Shown here in pieces: positions 15,533-27,472 of a stretch of DNA of 49,571 nucleotides. A model generated the notes under the pieces. That model had not been told where the DNA came from and made no database searches. It worked only from the letters and a program-made list of their open reading frames with translations. This stretch comes from Cloacimonetes bacterium UBA5210 (GTDB lineage Bacteria; Cloacimonadota; Cloacimonadia; Cloacimonadales; Cloacimonadaceae): the NCBI GenBank assembly GCA_002412625.1, contig DHVK01000025.1, positions 1 through 49,571 of the forward strand. The letters are read 5' to 3'. The position numbers and the translations under genes were made by a program. Position 1 is the stretch's first letter; each line of letters starts with the position of its first letter.

Positions 15533-18500
15533 TTGACTGAAAGAGAACTTGAACAAGCATTAATCAACAAGTTGGCTGAGCTGAAATACACATACCGCCC
15601 GGACATCCGTGACCGCGAATCCCTCGAAAGTAACTTTCGCAAGCACTTTCAGGATCTCAACCGGGTCCACCTCACCGACGGTGAGTTCAAACGCCTGCTC
15701 GACGAGATCATTACTCCCGATGTCTTTGCTGCCTCGAACCTGCTCCGTGAGATCAACAGCTTCACACGCGACGACGGTACCCCGCTCAATTTTACCCTCG
15801 TCAACATCAAGGATTGGTGTAAAAATACCTTCGAGGTCGTCAATCAACTCCGCATCAACACCGACAATAGCTGCCATCGCTATGATGTGATAATATTAAT
15901 CAACGGTGTTCCTGCTGTCCAAATCGAACTAAAGACACTTGGCATCAGCCCGCGTCGGGCTATGCAGCAGATCGTCAATTACAAAAAAGACCCAGGCAAC
16001 GGCTATACCAGGACACTGCTCTGCTTCATTCAACTCTTCATAGTTTCGAACAAGACCGAGACCCGCTATTTCGCCAATAACAATGACCGCCATTTTGCCT
16101 TTGACGCCAATGAAAACTTCCTGCCCATCTACCATCATGCTGCTGAAGATAACTCAAAGATTACTCAGATTGACGCATTTGCAGAGTCTTTCCTGCCCAA
16201 GTGCACCCTTGGCACGACGATTAGCCGCTACATGGTGCTGGTTGCTTCCGAGCAGAAGATGCTTATGATGCGCCCTTATCAGATTTACGCTGTGAAAGCC
16301 ATCGACCTGTGCATCCGCGAGAACCGTGGCAATGGCTATATCTGGCACACCACTGGCTCAGGTAAGACCCTCACCTCCTTCAAGGCATCCACGCTCCTGA
16401 AACTCAATCCTGATATCCACAAATGCCTATTCGTCGTTGACCGCAAAGACCTCGACCGTCAGACCCGAGAAGAGTTCAACCGCTTTCAGGAAGGCTGTGT
16501 AGAGGAAAACACCAATACGGCCACTCTTGTCAGTCGCCTGATCTCAGAAGACTATGCCGACAAGGTTATCGTGACCACTATCCAGAAGCTCGGACTAGCT
16601 CTGGATGAAGGCAGTAAGTACAACCGAATCAAGAATAGAAACGGTAGGAGTACATTCAAACAACTCCTCGAACCTCTCCGCGACAAACGCATGGCCATCA
16701 TCTTCGATGAATGCCACCGTTCTCAGTTCGGCCGAACTCATAAAATAATCAAGAAATTCTTTCCCAAAGCCCAGCTCTTCGGCTTCACTGGCACACCGAT
16801 CTTTCCTGAAAACGCTACTGTTAGGCAGATTGATAATGATATCCAGACGCTTAGCACTACTAAGGATATTTTCCAAAGCGAACTCCACACCTACACCATC
16901 ACCCACGCCATAGACGATGGAAACGTCCTGCGTTTCCACGTGGATTACTTCAAACCCGACGGGAAAAACCCACCCCGACTGGGGGAAACCCTTGCTAAGC
17001 GGGCCATCGTGGAAGCCATCCTCGAAAAGCATAACAAAGCTACCGGAGAGCGCCGTTTCAACGCTCTGTTCGCCACGGCTTCCATCAATGACGCAATCGA
17101 GTACTACGATATCTTCAAAATGGCTCAGGCCGAGAAGCAATCCATTGAACCCAACTTTGTTCCCTTAAAAGTTGCCGCCGTCTTTTCTCCGCCTGCTGAA
17201 GGCAATAAAGACGTCCAGCAACTCCAGGAAGACCTACCTCAAGAGCTTGCAGACAATCAGAAGGAACCCGATAAGAAAAAGAAAGCGCTCAGTGACATCA
17301 TTACCGATTACAATGACCGCTACAGCACGAATCATTCTATCAGCGAATTCGACGCCTATTACCAGGATGTCCAGAAACGCATCAAGGATCAGCAATACCC
17401 AAACCGAGACCTCCCAAAAAAAGGAGCGGAAAAGATTGACATCACAGTCGTGGTGGATATGCTCCTCACCGGCTTTGACTCTAAATACCTAAACACGCTC
17501 TATGTAGATAAAAACCTCAAGCATCACGGTCTTATCCAGGCTTTTTCCCGCACCAACCGCATCCTTAATGCCAGCAAGCCCTACGGACATATCCTGGACT
17601 TCCGTGGGCAACAAAATGAAGTAGATGATGCCGTTTCATTGTTCTCTGGTGTTACAGCCGAACAAGCAAAGGAAATCTGGCTTGTCGACAGGGCTCCCAA
17701 AGTAATCGAGCAACTTAAGGAAGCCAAGCAGGAGCTGGATGATTTCTTGATCTCACAAGGCTTAGATCCACGCCCCGATTCTGTCCCCCATCTTAAGGGA
17801 AACGACGCTCGCACCGCCTTTGTAAAACAGTTTAAAGAGGTTCAGCGTTTGATTACCCAACTCGACCAGTATACCGACCTCACCAGCGAACAAAGCCAGG
17901 AAATCGGACAGATTATCTCCCTAGAAGATGCTCGAGCCTTCCGTGGGGTTTACCTCGAAACCGCCAAGCGTCTTAAAACCAAGCAGAATAACACTGCTAC
18001 TGAAGAGACTGCCGGGGGCAGCACCCATCAAGATGAGATCGACCAGCTCGATTTTGAGTTTATCCTCTTTGCCTCAGCCGATATCGATTATGATTACATT
18101 ATGAACCTCATTTCTCGTTTCAGCGGACAAGCTCCCGATAAACAGGAAATGAGCCGCGACCAACTCATTCGGCTCATAAGTTCTGATGCCAAATTTATGG
18201 ATGAACTCGATGAGATAACCGCCTATGTCAAGACCTTGGAGTTAGGTAAACCCCTCACTGAGCCGGAGGTTCGAGAAGGTTACGAACGCTTCAAAGACGA
18301 TCTTTACACTGGCGACCTTGCAGCAATCGCAGACAGTAATGGCCTGGAAAAAAAAGCTCTGCAAGGCTTTGTTAATGCCATTCTCGACCGCATGATATTT
18401 GACGGGGAACAACTCACTGACCTACTGGAACCCTTGGAACTTGGCTGGCGTGAACGCCGTGAAAAGGAACTAGCTCTCATGGACGACCTGGTTCCTCTTC

Positions 18501-18556
18501 TGAAGAAACGCGCTGCCGGACGAACTATCTCGGGACTGAATGCTTATGAACATTGA
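15533..18556 (+). CDS. hsdR: type I restriction enzyme, R (motor/nuclease) subunit
   Basis: The 1007-residue protein begins with a TTG codon at 15533, preceded by AGAGAGGAAT; no ATG exists for more than 200 codons, so TTG is the likely start. N-terminal PD-(D/E)XK nuclease: D118 in RYDVI and E132-K134 in IELK. The superfamily 2 motor follows: Walker A TTGSGKT with Lys278, DECH at 392-395, FTGTP at about 418-422, and a later QAFSRTNRI motif VI. A C-terminal helical region binds the methylase core. As in EcoR124I-type enzymes, it pulls DNA and cuts far from an unmethylated site when bound to HsdM and HsdS. It is the first gene of the operon hsdR-hsdS-prrC-hsdM; hsdS begins 6 bases later. All key residues are present, so it looks active. 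Confidence 0.96.
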   Translation: MTERELEQALINKLAELKYTYRPDIRDRESLESNFRKHFQDLNRVHLTDGEFKRLLDEIITPDVFAASNLLREINSFTRDDGTPLNFTLVNIKDWCKNTFEVVNQLRINTDNSCHRYDVIILINGVPAVQIELKTLGISPRRAMQQIVNYKKDPGNGYTRTLLCFIQLFIVSNKTETRYFANNNDRHFAFDANENFLPIYHHAAEDNSKITQIDAFAESFLPKCTLGTTISRYMVLVASEQKMLMMRPYQIYAVKAIDLCIRENRGNGYIWHTTGSGKTLTSFKASTLLKLNPDIHKCLFVVDRKDLDRQTREEFNRFQEGCVEENTNTATLVSRLISEDYADKVIVTTIQKLGLALDEGSKYNRIKNRNGRSTFKQLLEPLRDKRMAIIFDECHRSQFGRTHKIIKKFFPKAQLFGFTGTPIFPENATVRQIDNDIQTLSTTKDIFQSELHTYTITHAIDDGNVLRFHVDYFKPDGKNPPRLGETLAKRAIVEAILEKHNKATGERRFNALFATASINDAIEYYDIFKMAQAEKQSIEPNFVPLKVAAVFSPPAEGNKDVQQLQEDLPQELADNQKEPDKKKKALSDIITDYNDRYSTNHSISEFDAYYQDVQKRIKDQQYPNRDLPKKGAEKIDITVVVDMLLTGFDSKYLNTLYVDKNLKHHGLIQAFSRTNRILNASKPYGHILDFRGQQNEVDDAVSLFSGVTAEQAKEIWLVDRAPKVIEQLKEAKQELDDFLISQGLDPRPDSVPHLKGNDARTAFVKQFKEVQRLITQLDQYTDLTSEQSQEIGQIISLEDARAFRGVYLETAKRLKTKQNNTATEETAGGSTHQDEIDQLDFEFILFASADIDYDYIMNLISRFSGQAPDKQEMSRDQLIRLISSDAKFMDELDEITAYVKTLELGKPLTEPEVREGYERFKDDLYTGDLAAIADSNGLEKKALQGFVNAILDRMIFDGEQLTDLLEPLELGWRERREKELALMDDLVPLLKKRAAGRTISGLNAYEH

Positions 18557-18562
18557 GGTAAA

Positions 18563-19870
18563 ATGACAAAGAGCAAACATACATTGATCCCGAGAATGCG
18601 TTTTCCTGAGTTCAGAGATAGTGAAGGTTGGTCAACTCCAAAGCTGTCAGATATATACAGATTTAAGCAAACTAACACGCTTTCCCGTGAAAAATTAAAC
18701 TACAAAACCGGGACTATAAGAAATATCCACTATGGCGATATCCACACTAGATTCAAACCAATATTCCGTATTGATCGAGAGAAGGTACCGTATATCAATC
18801 CGAATGTATCGATCGACGCGTTTAAGGTAGAGAATGACTGCGCAGAAGGTGACATAGTTTTAGCGGATGCCTCAGAAGACCTAACAGATGTTGGGAAGGC
18901 GATTGAATTAGTTTCACTTGATAATCATAGAGTTGTAGCTGGTACACACACAATTCTCGCAACAAGGCGCGGAAGTGAGCCGATTTTAGGCTTCGGTGGT
19001 CACTTGTTTCAGTCCGATGTGGTTCGGGCAGGTATTCAAAAGGAATCTCAAGGCACCAAGGTATTTGGCATATCTGCTAATCGTATCTCGTCAGTAAAGC
19101 TCCCTCTTCCACCGACTAAACACGAGCAGCAACAAATCGCAGACTGTCTGAGTTCTCTGGACGACCTGATCACGGCCGAGGATCGTAAACTAGAAGCACT
19201 TAAGACCTACAAGCAAGGTCTGATGCAGGAGATCTTCCCCAAAATAGGCCAAACCCAACCCCGTTCGAGGTTTCCGGAGTTCAATGGGGCGCCGGGATGG
19301 GAAGAGAAGCGACTGGATGAAGTTATTTTCCCGATAGTACGCAAACGGAAGAAACCAAGTGAGGCATACACCGGCCTCGGTTTAAGAAGCCATGGCAAAG
19401 GCACATTCTTGAAAAAATTGATTGATCCAGACAAGAACTCGGCGGAGTATCTTTTTGAAGTAAAATGTAATGATTTGGTTGTAAATATAACATTTGCATG
19501 GGAGGGAGCAGTGGCTATAGCGGGCACTGCTGATGACGGAGCTCTAGTTTCGCATCGCTTTCCAACTTACACCTTTGAGATGGGAGCTGCAATCCCGGAC
19601 TTCTTTAGATATTTGATCTTTGATAAGCAATTCATATATAAACTTGGAGTCATTTCTCCCGGCGGAGCAGGTAGAAATCGTGTCTTAGATAAGAAGGCTT
19701 TTTTGAAGTTAAACGTCATGCTTCCAAGAACAGAGGAACAAAGATCAATCGCTGACTGTCTCACTACACTCGACAACAAGATTACAGCGCAATCGGTGAA
19801 GATCGATTCTCTAGAGCAACACAAACGAGGCCTTATGCAGCAGCTATTCCCTACGGTTAAAGAAGTATAG
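18563..19870 (+). CDS. hsdS: type I restriction-modification specificity subunit
   Basis: The 435-residue protein has the classical two-half HsdS plan. A first target recognition domain (about 1-175) is followed by a conserved helix with EQQQIADCLSSLDDLI and then KQGLMQEIFP. A second target domain (about 225-370) is followed by the near copy EEQRSIADCLTTLDNKI and then KRGLMQQLFP. The paired helices set the spacing of the split DNA target and dock two HsdM. The target sequence cannot be read from this. Both halves are complete and not truncated. The DNA of the target domains is visibly more AT-rich than flanking housekeeping genes, in keeping with frequent exchange of these domains. The gene is 6 bases after hsdR and 2 bases before prrC. 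Confidence 0.96.
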   Translation: MTKSKHTLIPRMRFPEFRDSEGWSTPKLSDIYRFKQTNTLSREKLNYKTGTIRNIHYGDIHTRFKPIFRIDREKVPYINPNVSIDAFKVENDCAEGDIVLADASEDLTDVGKAIELVSLDNHRVVAGTHTILATRRGSEPILGFGGHLFQSDVVRAGIQKESQGTKVFGISANRISSVKLPLPPTKHEQQQIADCLSSLDDLITAEDRKLEALKTYKQGLMQEIFPKIGQTQPRSRFPEFNGAPGWEEKRLDEVIFPIVRKRKKPSEAYTGLGLRSHGKGTFLKKLIDPDKNSAEYLFEVKCNDLVVNITFAWEGAVAIAGTADDGALVSHRFPTYTFEMGAAIPDFFRYLIFDKQFIYKLGVISPGGAGRNRVLDKKAFLKLNVMLPRTEEQRSIADCLTTLDNKITAQSVKIDSLEQHKRGLMQQLFPTVKEV

Positions 19871-19872
19871 AT

Positions 19873-21015
19873 ATGAACAAAGTTAAAAAGATTTACTCTT
19901 ATAAGTCCCTGCGAACATTAGTAACACGGTTGCGGGATGATTTTCAAAGTGGTGGTCAGGACTTTGTGCTTATCTTTGCCTACAATGGCGTTGGCAAGAC
20001 GCGCCTTTCCATGGAATTCAAGAACCGTGGTAAGGACATAAAAGATGAAAACATGCGTGACACACTCTACTTTAACGCCTTTACCGAAGACCTGTTCACA
20101 TGGGACAACGATCTGAATAACGATACAAAGCGATATATGAAGATCAATACCGGTTCTAAATTCTTCGCGGGCCTCGATGAATTGGAGATGGAAACCCGCA
20201 TCCGCCTGCTGCTTAATCAATATTCCGATTTCGATTTTAGCATTGACACTGTTGATTGGACAGTTAGCTTCTCACGCATTGTTTCTGTTAGAAAAGGGGA
20301 TAATGTTCAAGACACCCTTATTGACAACATCAAGATCTCTCGGGGTGAAGAGAATGTCTTTATATGGTGTTTCTTTCTAGCGATAGTCCAAATAGCTATG
20401 GACGAGGAAATCGCTGTATATAATTGGGTGAAATACATTTATATTGATGATCCAATTTCTTCACTCGACGAGAACAACGCGATAGCAGTAGCGCATGATC
20501 TTGCTAAGATGCTGTATGATGCCAAGAGTCGTGCTAAGTTCGTGATTTCTTCCCATCACGCACTGTTTTTCAATGTAGTTTGTAATGAACTAAAGTCTCA
20601 AAAACACAAGAAATATTTCCTTCACCGACCAGATCGTAAAGAAAGCTACACACTACGTGCAACCCATCATACACCGTTCTTTCATCATGTCGCTATGCTT
20701 AGCGAGATTCATCGGGCTGTAGAAACGGGTAACCTCTACACCTATCATTTCAATGTGCTACGCAGTATAATGGAAAAAACAGCAGTATTCTTTGGCCGTG
20801 ATGATTTTGGCACCTGTCTTTCTGGTTTGGAAGACGAAGCTCTTTACTCGCGAGCACTAAACCTGTTGAGCCATGGGAAGTACTCGTTGTATGAACCAGT
20901 CGAGATGCTGGAGGACAACAAAATACTCTTTCGTCGCATACTGAATGATTTTTTAGATAAACATGCTTTTGAGCTACCAGTATTACATGCCGTAAAAGCG
21001 AAGGATAAATCATGA
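19873..21015 (+). CDS. prrC: PrrC-like latent anticodon nuclease
   Basis: The 380-residue protein is close in length to E. coli PrrC (396). In order it shows the segments I know from PrrC: Walker A FAYNGVGKTRLS with Lys42, the family-specific FNAFTEDLFTWDNDL, ABC-type signature ISRGEENVFIW (about 155-165), Walker B YIDDPISSLDENN with D192-D193, and SSHHALFFNVV. The C-terminal nuclease part keeps the triad spacing: R297 and E301 in LRSIMEKTA (Arg-x3-Glu) and H334 in LLSHGKYS; the PrrC triad is R320, E324, H356. In E. coli, PrrC cuts tRNA-Lys beside the wobble base when a phage disables the partner type Ic restriction enzyme. Here it lies between hsdS and hsdM and overlaps hsdM by four bases. 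The tRNA target is unknown. Confidence 0.92.
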   Translation: MNKVKKIYSYKSLRTLVTRLRDDFQSGGQDFVLIFAYNGVGKTRLSMEFKNRGKDIKDENMRDTLYFNAFTEDLFTWDNDLNNDTKRYMKINTGSKFFAGLDELEMETRIRLLLNQYSDFDFSIDTVDWTVSFSRIVSVRKGDNVQDTLIDNIKISRGEENVFIWCFFLAIVQIAMDEEIAVYNWVKYIYIDDPISSLDENNAIAVAHDLAKMLYDAKSRAKFVISSHHALFFNVVCNELKSQKHKKYFLHRPDRKESYTLRATHHTPFFHHVAMLSEIHRAVETGNLYTYHFNVLRSIMEKTAVFFGRDDFGTCLSGLEDEALYSRALNLLSHGKYSLYEPVEMLEDNKILFRRILNDFLDKHAFELPVLHAVKAKDKS

Positions 21016-22631
21016 CTGATACCGACCAAAGACAACTTGGCAAAATCCTCTGGGACATTGCCAATCAATTACGCGGGGCCATGAATGCTGATGACTTCCG
21101 TGATTACATGCTCGCATTTCTATTCCTGCGCTATCTTTCTGATAACTACGAAAAGGCAGCGCAGAAGGAACTGGGGCGGGACTATCCCGATCCGAAAGTG
21201 GTGGGTAACAGTGGCCGGACCCCGCTATCGGTATGGTATGACATGAACCCCGGTGACATCGTCGATTTTGAAAAACAGATGCGGCGCAAGGCACACTATG
21301 TGATCAAACCAGTGCATCTTTGGGCGAGTATCGCCTACATGGGGCAGGCTCAGAAAGGTGAACTGCTAAGTACACTACAGGAAGGGTTCAAATACATCGA
21401 GAACGATTCGTTCGAAAGCACCTTCCTGGGACTGTTTTCTGAGATCAATCTCGGTTCGGAGAAGCTGGGAAGGACCTATCAGGAACGTAATAAAAGACTC
21501 TGCCAGATTATCACCAGGATCGCCGAAGGACTAGCCAAGTTCTCGACCGATTCGGATATGCTGGGCGATGCCTACGAATACCTGATCGGCGAATTCGCCG
21601 CCGGGTCTGGCAAGAAAGCCGGAGAGTTCTATACCCCCCAGCACATCAGTAGTATCTTGTCTGCCATCGTCACCCTCGACGGCCAGGCTCCTGAGACCGG
21701 TTCCCGCAAGAAGCTTGAAAATGTGCTGGACTTTGCCTGTGGCTCGGGTTCGTTGCTGTTGAACGTTCGTCACCGTGTAGTCAATGCGGGAGGAAGAGTA
21801 GGTAAGATATATGGCCAGGAAAAGAACATCACGACCTATAACCTTTGCCGGATGAACATGCTGCTGCACGGAGTGAAGGACACTGAATTCGAGATTTACC
21901 ATGGTGATACATTGACCAACGACTGGGATATGCTCCGCGAGCAAAACCCTGCAAAGAAACCAAACTTCGACGCGATAGTCGCCAATCCTCCCTTTAGCTA
22001 CCGCTGGGTTCCAAACGAGGCCATGAGCGAAGACATGCGATTCAAAAACTATGGCTTGGCCCCGAAGAGCGCAGCCGACTTTGCCTTTCTGCTGCATGGG
22101 TTTCACTACCTCAAAGAGGAAGGTGTGATGGCGATCATCCTACCTCACGGCGTGCTGTTCCGTGGAGGAAAAGAGAAAGCGATTCGTGAGAAGTTACTAC
22201 GGGATGGAAACATCGACACCATAATTGGCCTCCCAGCAAATCTGTTCTACTCTACAGGTATTCCTGTGTGTATTCTTGTGTTGAAGAAGTGTAAGAAGTT
22301 CGATGATGTGCTGTTTATCAATGCCGCCGATCATTTTGATAAGGACAAACGGCAGAACAAACTGAGTCCTGAGCATATAAAGAAGATCATCGACACATAC
22401 CAGTATCGCAACGAAGAGGAGCGTTATTCCCGCTGTGTGCCAATGCAAGAGATCGAAGAAAACGACTTTAATCTGAATATATCACGCTATGTGAGCAACG
22501 TTATACAGGATCAGGAAATCGACCTGATGGAAGTTCATGCCGAGTTAGTTGAAGCAGAGAAAGCGATCCAGGAAGCCAAGGAAAAGCACAATGCTTTCCT
22601 TATGGAACTGGGCGTGCCATTGTTGCCCTGA
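21012..22631 (+). CDS. hsdM: type I restriction-modification DNA adenine methyltransferase
   Basis: The 539-residue protein has the HsdM N-terminal helical domain (about 1-150), then an N6-adenine methylase core with SAM motif I VLDFACGSGS (238-247) and catalytic NPPF (325-328). The C-terminal helices would contact HsdS. Two copies join one HsdS to methylate the host target; adding HsdR gives the restriction complex. Its ATG overlaps the prrC stop (ATGA), so methylase and anticodon nuclease are translationally coupled. This operon puts the methylase last, after R, S and PrrC, unlike the E. coli prr order M-S-PrrC-R. It appears intact. No terminator is visible before the next gene. Confidence 0.96.
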   Translation: MTDTDQRQLGKILWDIANQLRGAMNADDFRDYMLAFLFLRYLSDNYEKAAQKELGRDYPDPKVVGNSGRTPLSVWYDMNPGDIVDFEKQMRRKAHYVIKPVHLWASIAYMGQAQKGELLSTLQEGFKYIENDSFESTFLGLFSEINLGSEKLGRTYQERNKRLCQIITRIAEGLAKFSTDSDMLGDAYEYLIGEFAAGSGKKAGEFYTPQHISSILSAIVTLDGQAPETGSRKKLENVLDFACGSGSLLLNVRHRVVNAGGRVGKIYGQEKNITTYNLCRMNMLLHGVKDTEFEIYHGDTLTNDWDMLREQNPAKKPNFDAIVANPPFSYRWVPNEAMSEDMRFKNYGLAPKSAADFAFLLHGFHYLKEEGVMAIILPHGVLFRGGKEKAIREKLLRDGNIDTIIGLPANLFYSTGIPVCILVLKKCKKFDDVLFINAADHFDKDKRQNKLSPEHIKKIIDTYQYRNEEERYSRCVPMQEIEENDFNLNISRYVSNVIQDQEIDLMEVHAELVEAEKAIQEAKEKHNAFLMELGVPLLP

Positions 22632-22696
22632 AGATAGTATTTTGAGTTTTCTGAGCATATAAAATGAGTGCGGTCATTGTCAACAAGAGGTTAAGA

Positions 22697-23182
22697 ATGA
22701 AGAAAGTATTGTTTGTTCTTGGCATGTTGCTTCTGTCAACTGCCATCTTTGCACAACGTAGTCTGTATGATATTGAATTTGGTGATGTCGGCTCTGCCGC
22801 TGAGATGATTGCCAAGCTCAAAGCCCAAGGTTTTGTCGAGATCGAGAATGTTGAGAACAAGTATATACTTGAGGGGCAAAGCGACAGCAATCTCCCCAAG
22901 CTGGAGATTCAGTTTGATCCTTCCTTGACCCACATCGTGGTTTGGAAAGCAGTATATAACCTTGTCGCAAAACCAGAATTGGCTGAGACCATCCTCGCCA
23001 AGCTGACCGCCCTGCACGGAAGATGCTCGGTGAAAGATGATTATGACTACGACTACATCTGGTATTTCCCCGATTACAAGGCTTTGTATGTGACCCACAC
23101 TGAAGGCGTTAGCTTGATTTTGGATTACACCATCGGCGATTGGGACGAAGACGATTTCTACTATTACTACGAGAACTATTGA
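22697..23182 (+). CDS. small exported protein of unknown function
   Basis: The start is set at 22697, 11 codons inside the longest frame, since AAGAGG precedes it and the product then opens with a signal peptide (MKKVLFVLGMLLLSTAIFAQ). The mature part is about 140 residues, mixed alpha/beta. It has two similar stretches about handling a small-protein fold (AAEMIAKLKAQGF and ELAETILAKLTALHG), and an acidic, Tyr-rich tail (DWDEDDFYYYYENY). I do not recognise the family. It lies 65 bases after hsdM on the same strand but nothing in it suggests a defence role. Likely periplasmic or outer-membrane associated. Confidence 0.75.
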   Translation: MKKVLFVLGMLLLSTAIFAQRSLYDIEFGDVGSAAEMIAKLKAQGFVEIENVENKYILEGQSDSNLPKLEIQFDPSLTHIVVWKAVYNLVAKPELAETILAKLTALHGRCSVKDDYDYDYIWYFPDYKALYVTHTEGVSLILDYTIGDWDEDDFYYYYENY

Positions 23183-23381
23183 GACAACACATAAAACAAA
23201 TGGGGTAGTTTCAGTTCCAGGCGGTTTTTGGCTCAATAGCCATTGTATGCGCGTATCCAATTGGTAGCTTGTGTCATTGAAATCGGCATCCGGAGTCTTC
23301 TACGCAGATTATCACAGAGTTTGGGTGAGTTACGCTAACAGCGCTCAAAGCCGTTGGGGGTCGGGCAAAGCTCAAAAATTG

Positions 23382-23409
23382 TTGACAAAATAGCGCCGCC
23401 AGAGATAGT
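23382..23409 (+). promoter_or_regulatory. candidate promoter of ppdK
   Basis: Perfect TTGACA at 23382-23387, a 16-base spacer, then GATAGT (23404-23409). Transcription would start near 23416, about 40 bases before the ATG. Confidence 0.5.
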
Positions 23410-23456
23410 GGAAAAACTCAAGACTAACGAAAACTAACTGCTTTCATGGAGGATAA

Positions 23457-26177
<2,721 letters not shown>

Positions 26178-26198
26178 GAAAATAGTAACAGACAATAC

Positions 26199-26238
26199 AG
26201 CCGGGGTTAATCACCAGATTTGCCCCGGCACTTTTTTT
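26199..26238 (+). terminator. ppdK terminator
   Basis: GCCGGGG (26200-26206) pairs with CCCCGGC (26223-26229), followed by ACTTTTTTT. Confidence 0.9.
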
Positions 26239-26326
26239 GGGAAAGGGTGGCGGCGGGCCTGTAGCAAGAGAATTTCCTTGACTCGCATCCTGTGAACTGA
26301 TTAGTTTGTCCACTGAGGAGGTACTC

Positions 26327-26848
26327 ATGAAAGATGAAGTATTTGAATCGCGCGAAATACCTGTGGAAGAGCAGGATAGCATCAATGAGAGGATCATCGA
26401 AGAAGATCCTGTAAAGCTAAAGTTTTACGAAGAACTGCGCTCAAAGGCCAAGGGTTGGACCACGCAAAAAACCGGGAAACTGGGCGGGAAACTGGGCGAA
26501 TACCTCTTCATGTTGCCGGATTTCTTCATTCTGGTCTGCCGTTTGGCAGTGGATAAAAGAGTGTCCACCAAGCATAAGCTATTTGTCAGCGGGATCATCG
26601 CTTACCTGATTATGCCGCTGGATATCATTCCGGATTTTATCCCCGTGATCGGTTACATGGACGATCTGGTGCTGGTGGTACTGGGCTTGAACCTCATTCT
26701 GAACGAGGTTGATGAAAAAGTGATTCGGGACAACTGGAGCGGAGAAGGCGATGTGTTGCACCAAATGCAGAGCATCACTGCCTCAGCAGAAAGGTTTCTG
26801 GATAAGAACCTGCTGAATCGCATCAGACGCTGGCTCAAAAAGCTATAG
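26327..26848 (+). CDS. DUF1232 (YkvA-like) membrane-associated protein
   Basis: The start is placed at the ATG at 26327, directly behind GAGGAGG, rather than an upstream TTG. About 173 residues. The N-terminal third is acidic and helical; the centre carries the DUF1232 signature, VDKRVSTKHKLFVSGIIAYL then PLDIIPDFIPVIGYMDDLVL, which is a hydrophobic helical hairpin. The C-terminus is basic (RIRRWLKKL). The family's function is unknown; members are common in bacteria and often next to housekeeping genes. The stop codon abuts the rdgB start directly, so the two are co-translated. Confidence 0.88.
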   Translation: MKDEVFESREIPVEEQDSINERIIEEDPVKLKFYEELRSKAKGWTTQKTGKLGGKLGEYLFMLPDFFILVCRLAVDKRVSTKHKLFVSGIIAYLIMPLDIIPDFIPVIGYMDDLVLVVLGLNLILNEVDEKVIRDNWSGEGDVLHQMQSITASAERFLDKNLLNRIRRWLKKL

Positions 26849-27454
26849 ATGAATATCCCCTTACTTTTAGCATCCCGAAACCCGGACAAAGTGCAGGAGC
26901 TCAAAGAGCTTCTAAAGCCGTTTAATATCACTTTGCACAGTATGTTGGATTTCCCTGATCTTCCGGAAACCATTGAAGATGCGGACACAATATTCGGCAA
27001 CGCGATGAAAAAGGCCATTGAAGGCACCGGGCACACCGGCATGCTCTGCCTGGCGGATGATACCGGCATGTTTGTGGATGCACTGGATGGTGCACCGGGA
27101 GTGTATTCAGCGCGTTGGGCCGGAGAAGCCTGTTCATATCAAGACAACCGGCGCAAGATCCTCCTGCAAATGGAAGGAATCGCGAATCGCTCTGCCAGGT
27201 TCGAAACAGCCCTTGCTCTGGCAGATCGCAACGGACTTATCAGCGTGGTTTCCGGTGTGGTGAAAGGGCAAATCACAGAATATGAGCGCGGGGAAAATGG
27301 TTTTGGTTACGACAGTATTTTCGAAGTGGAAGGTACGCACCAGACCTACGCAGAACTTGATGATTCCCAGAAAAACCACATTTCCCACCGGGGCTTGGCT
27401 GTTCGGGAAATGCTACCAATCCTGAAGCGCATCCTGAACATCCCGGAACCATAA
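26849..27454 (+). CDS. rdgB: XTP/dITP diphosphatase (non-canonical purine NTP pyrophosphatase)
   Basis: The 201-residue protein matches the HAM1/RdgB family throughout: LLASRNPDKVQELKELL at the N-terminus, then the substrate and Mg site LADDTGMFVDALDGAPGVYS, then ARWAGE, GFGYDSIFEV and the C-terminal SHRGLAVREML. The enzyme hydrolyses ITP, dITP and XTP to monophosphates in the cytoplasm, keeping deaminated purines out of DNA and RNA. It begins at the base right after the DUF1232 stop codon, and ManB follows 18 bases later with its own AGAGG, so all three may form one operon. Normal length and all motifs present. Confidence 0.96.
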   Translation: MNIPLLLASRNPDKVQELKELLKPFNITLHSMLDFPDLPETIEDADTIFGNAMKKAIEGTGHTGMLCLADDTGMFVDALDGAPGVYSARWAGEACSYQDNRRKILLQMEGIANRSARFETALALADRNGLISVVSGVVKGQITEYERGENGFGYDSIFEVEGTHQTYAELDDSQKNHISHRGLAVREMLPILKRILNIPEP

Positions 27455-27472
27455 ACTACAAAAGAGGTTATT

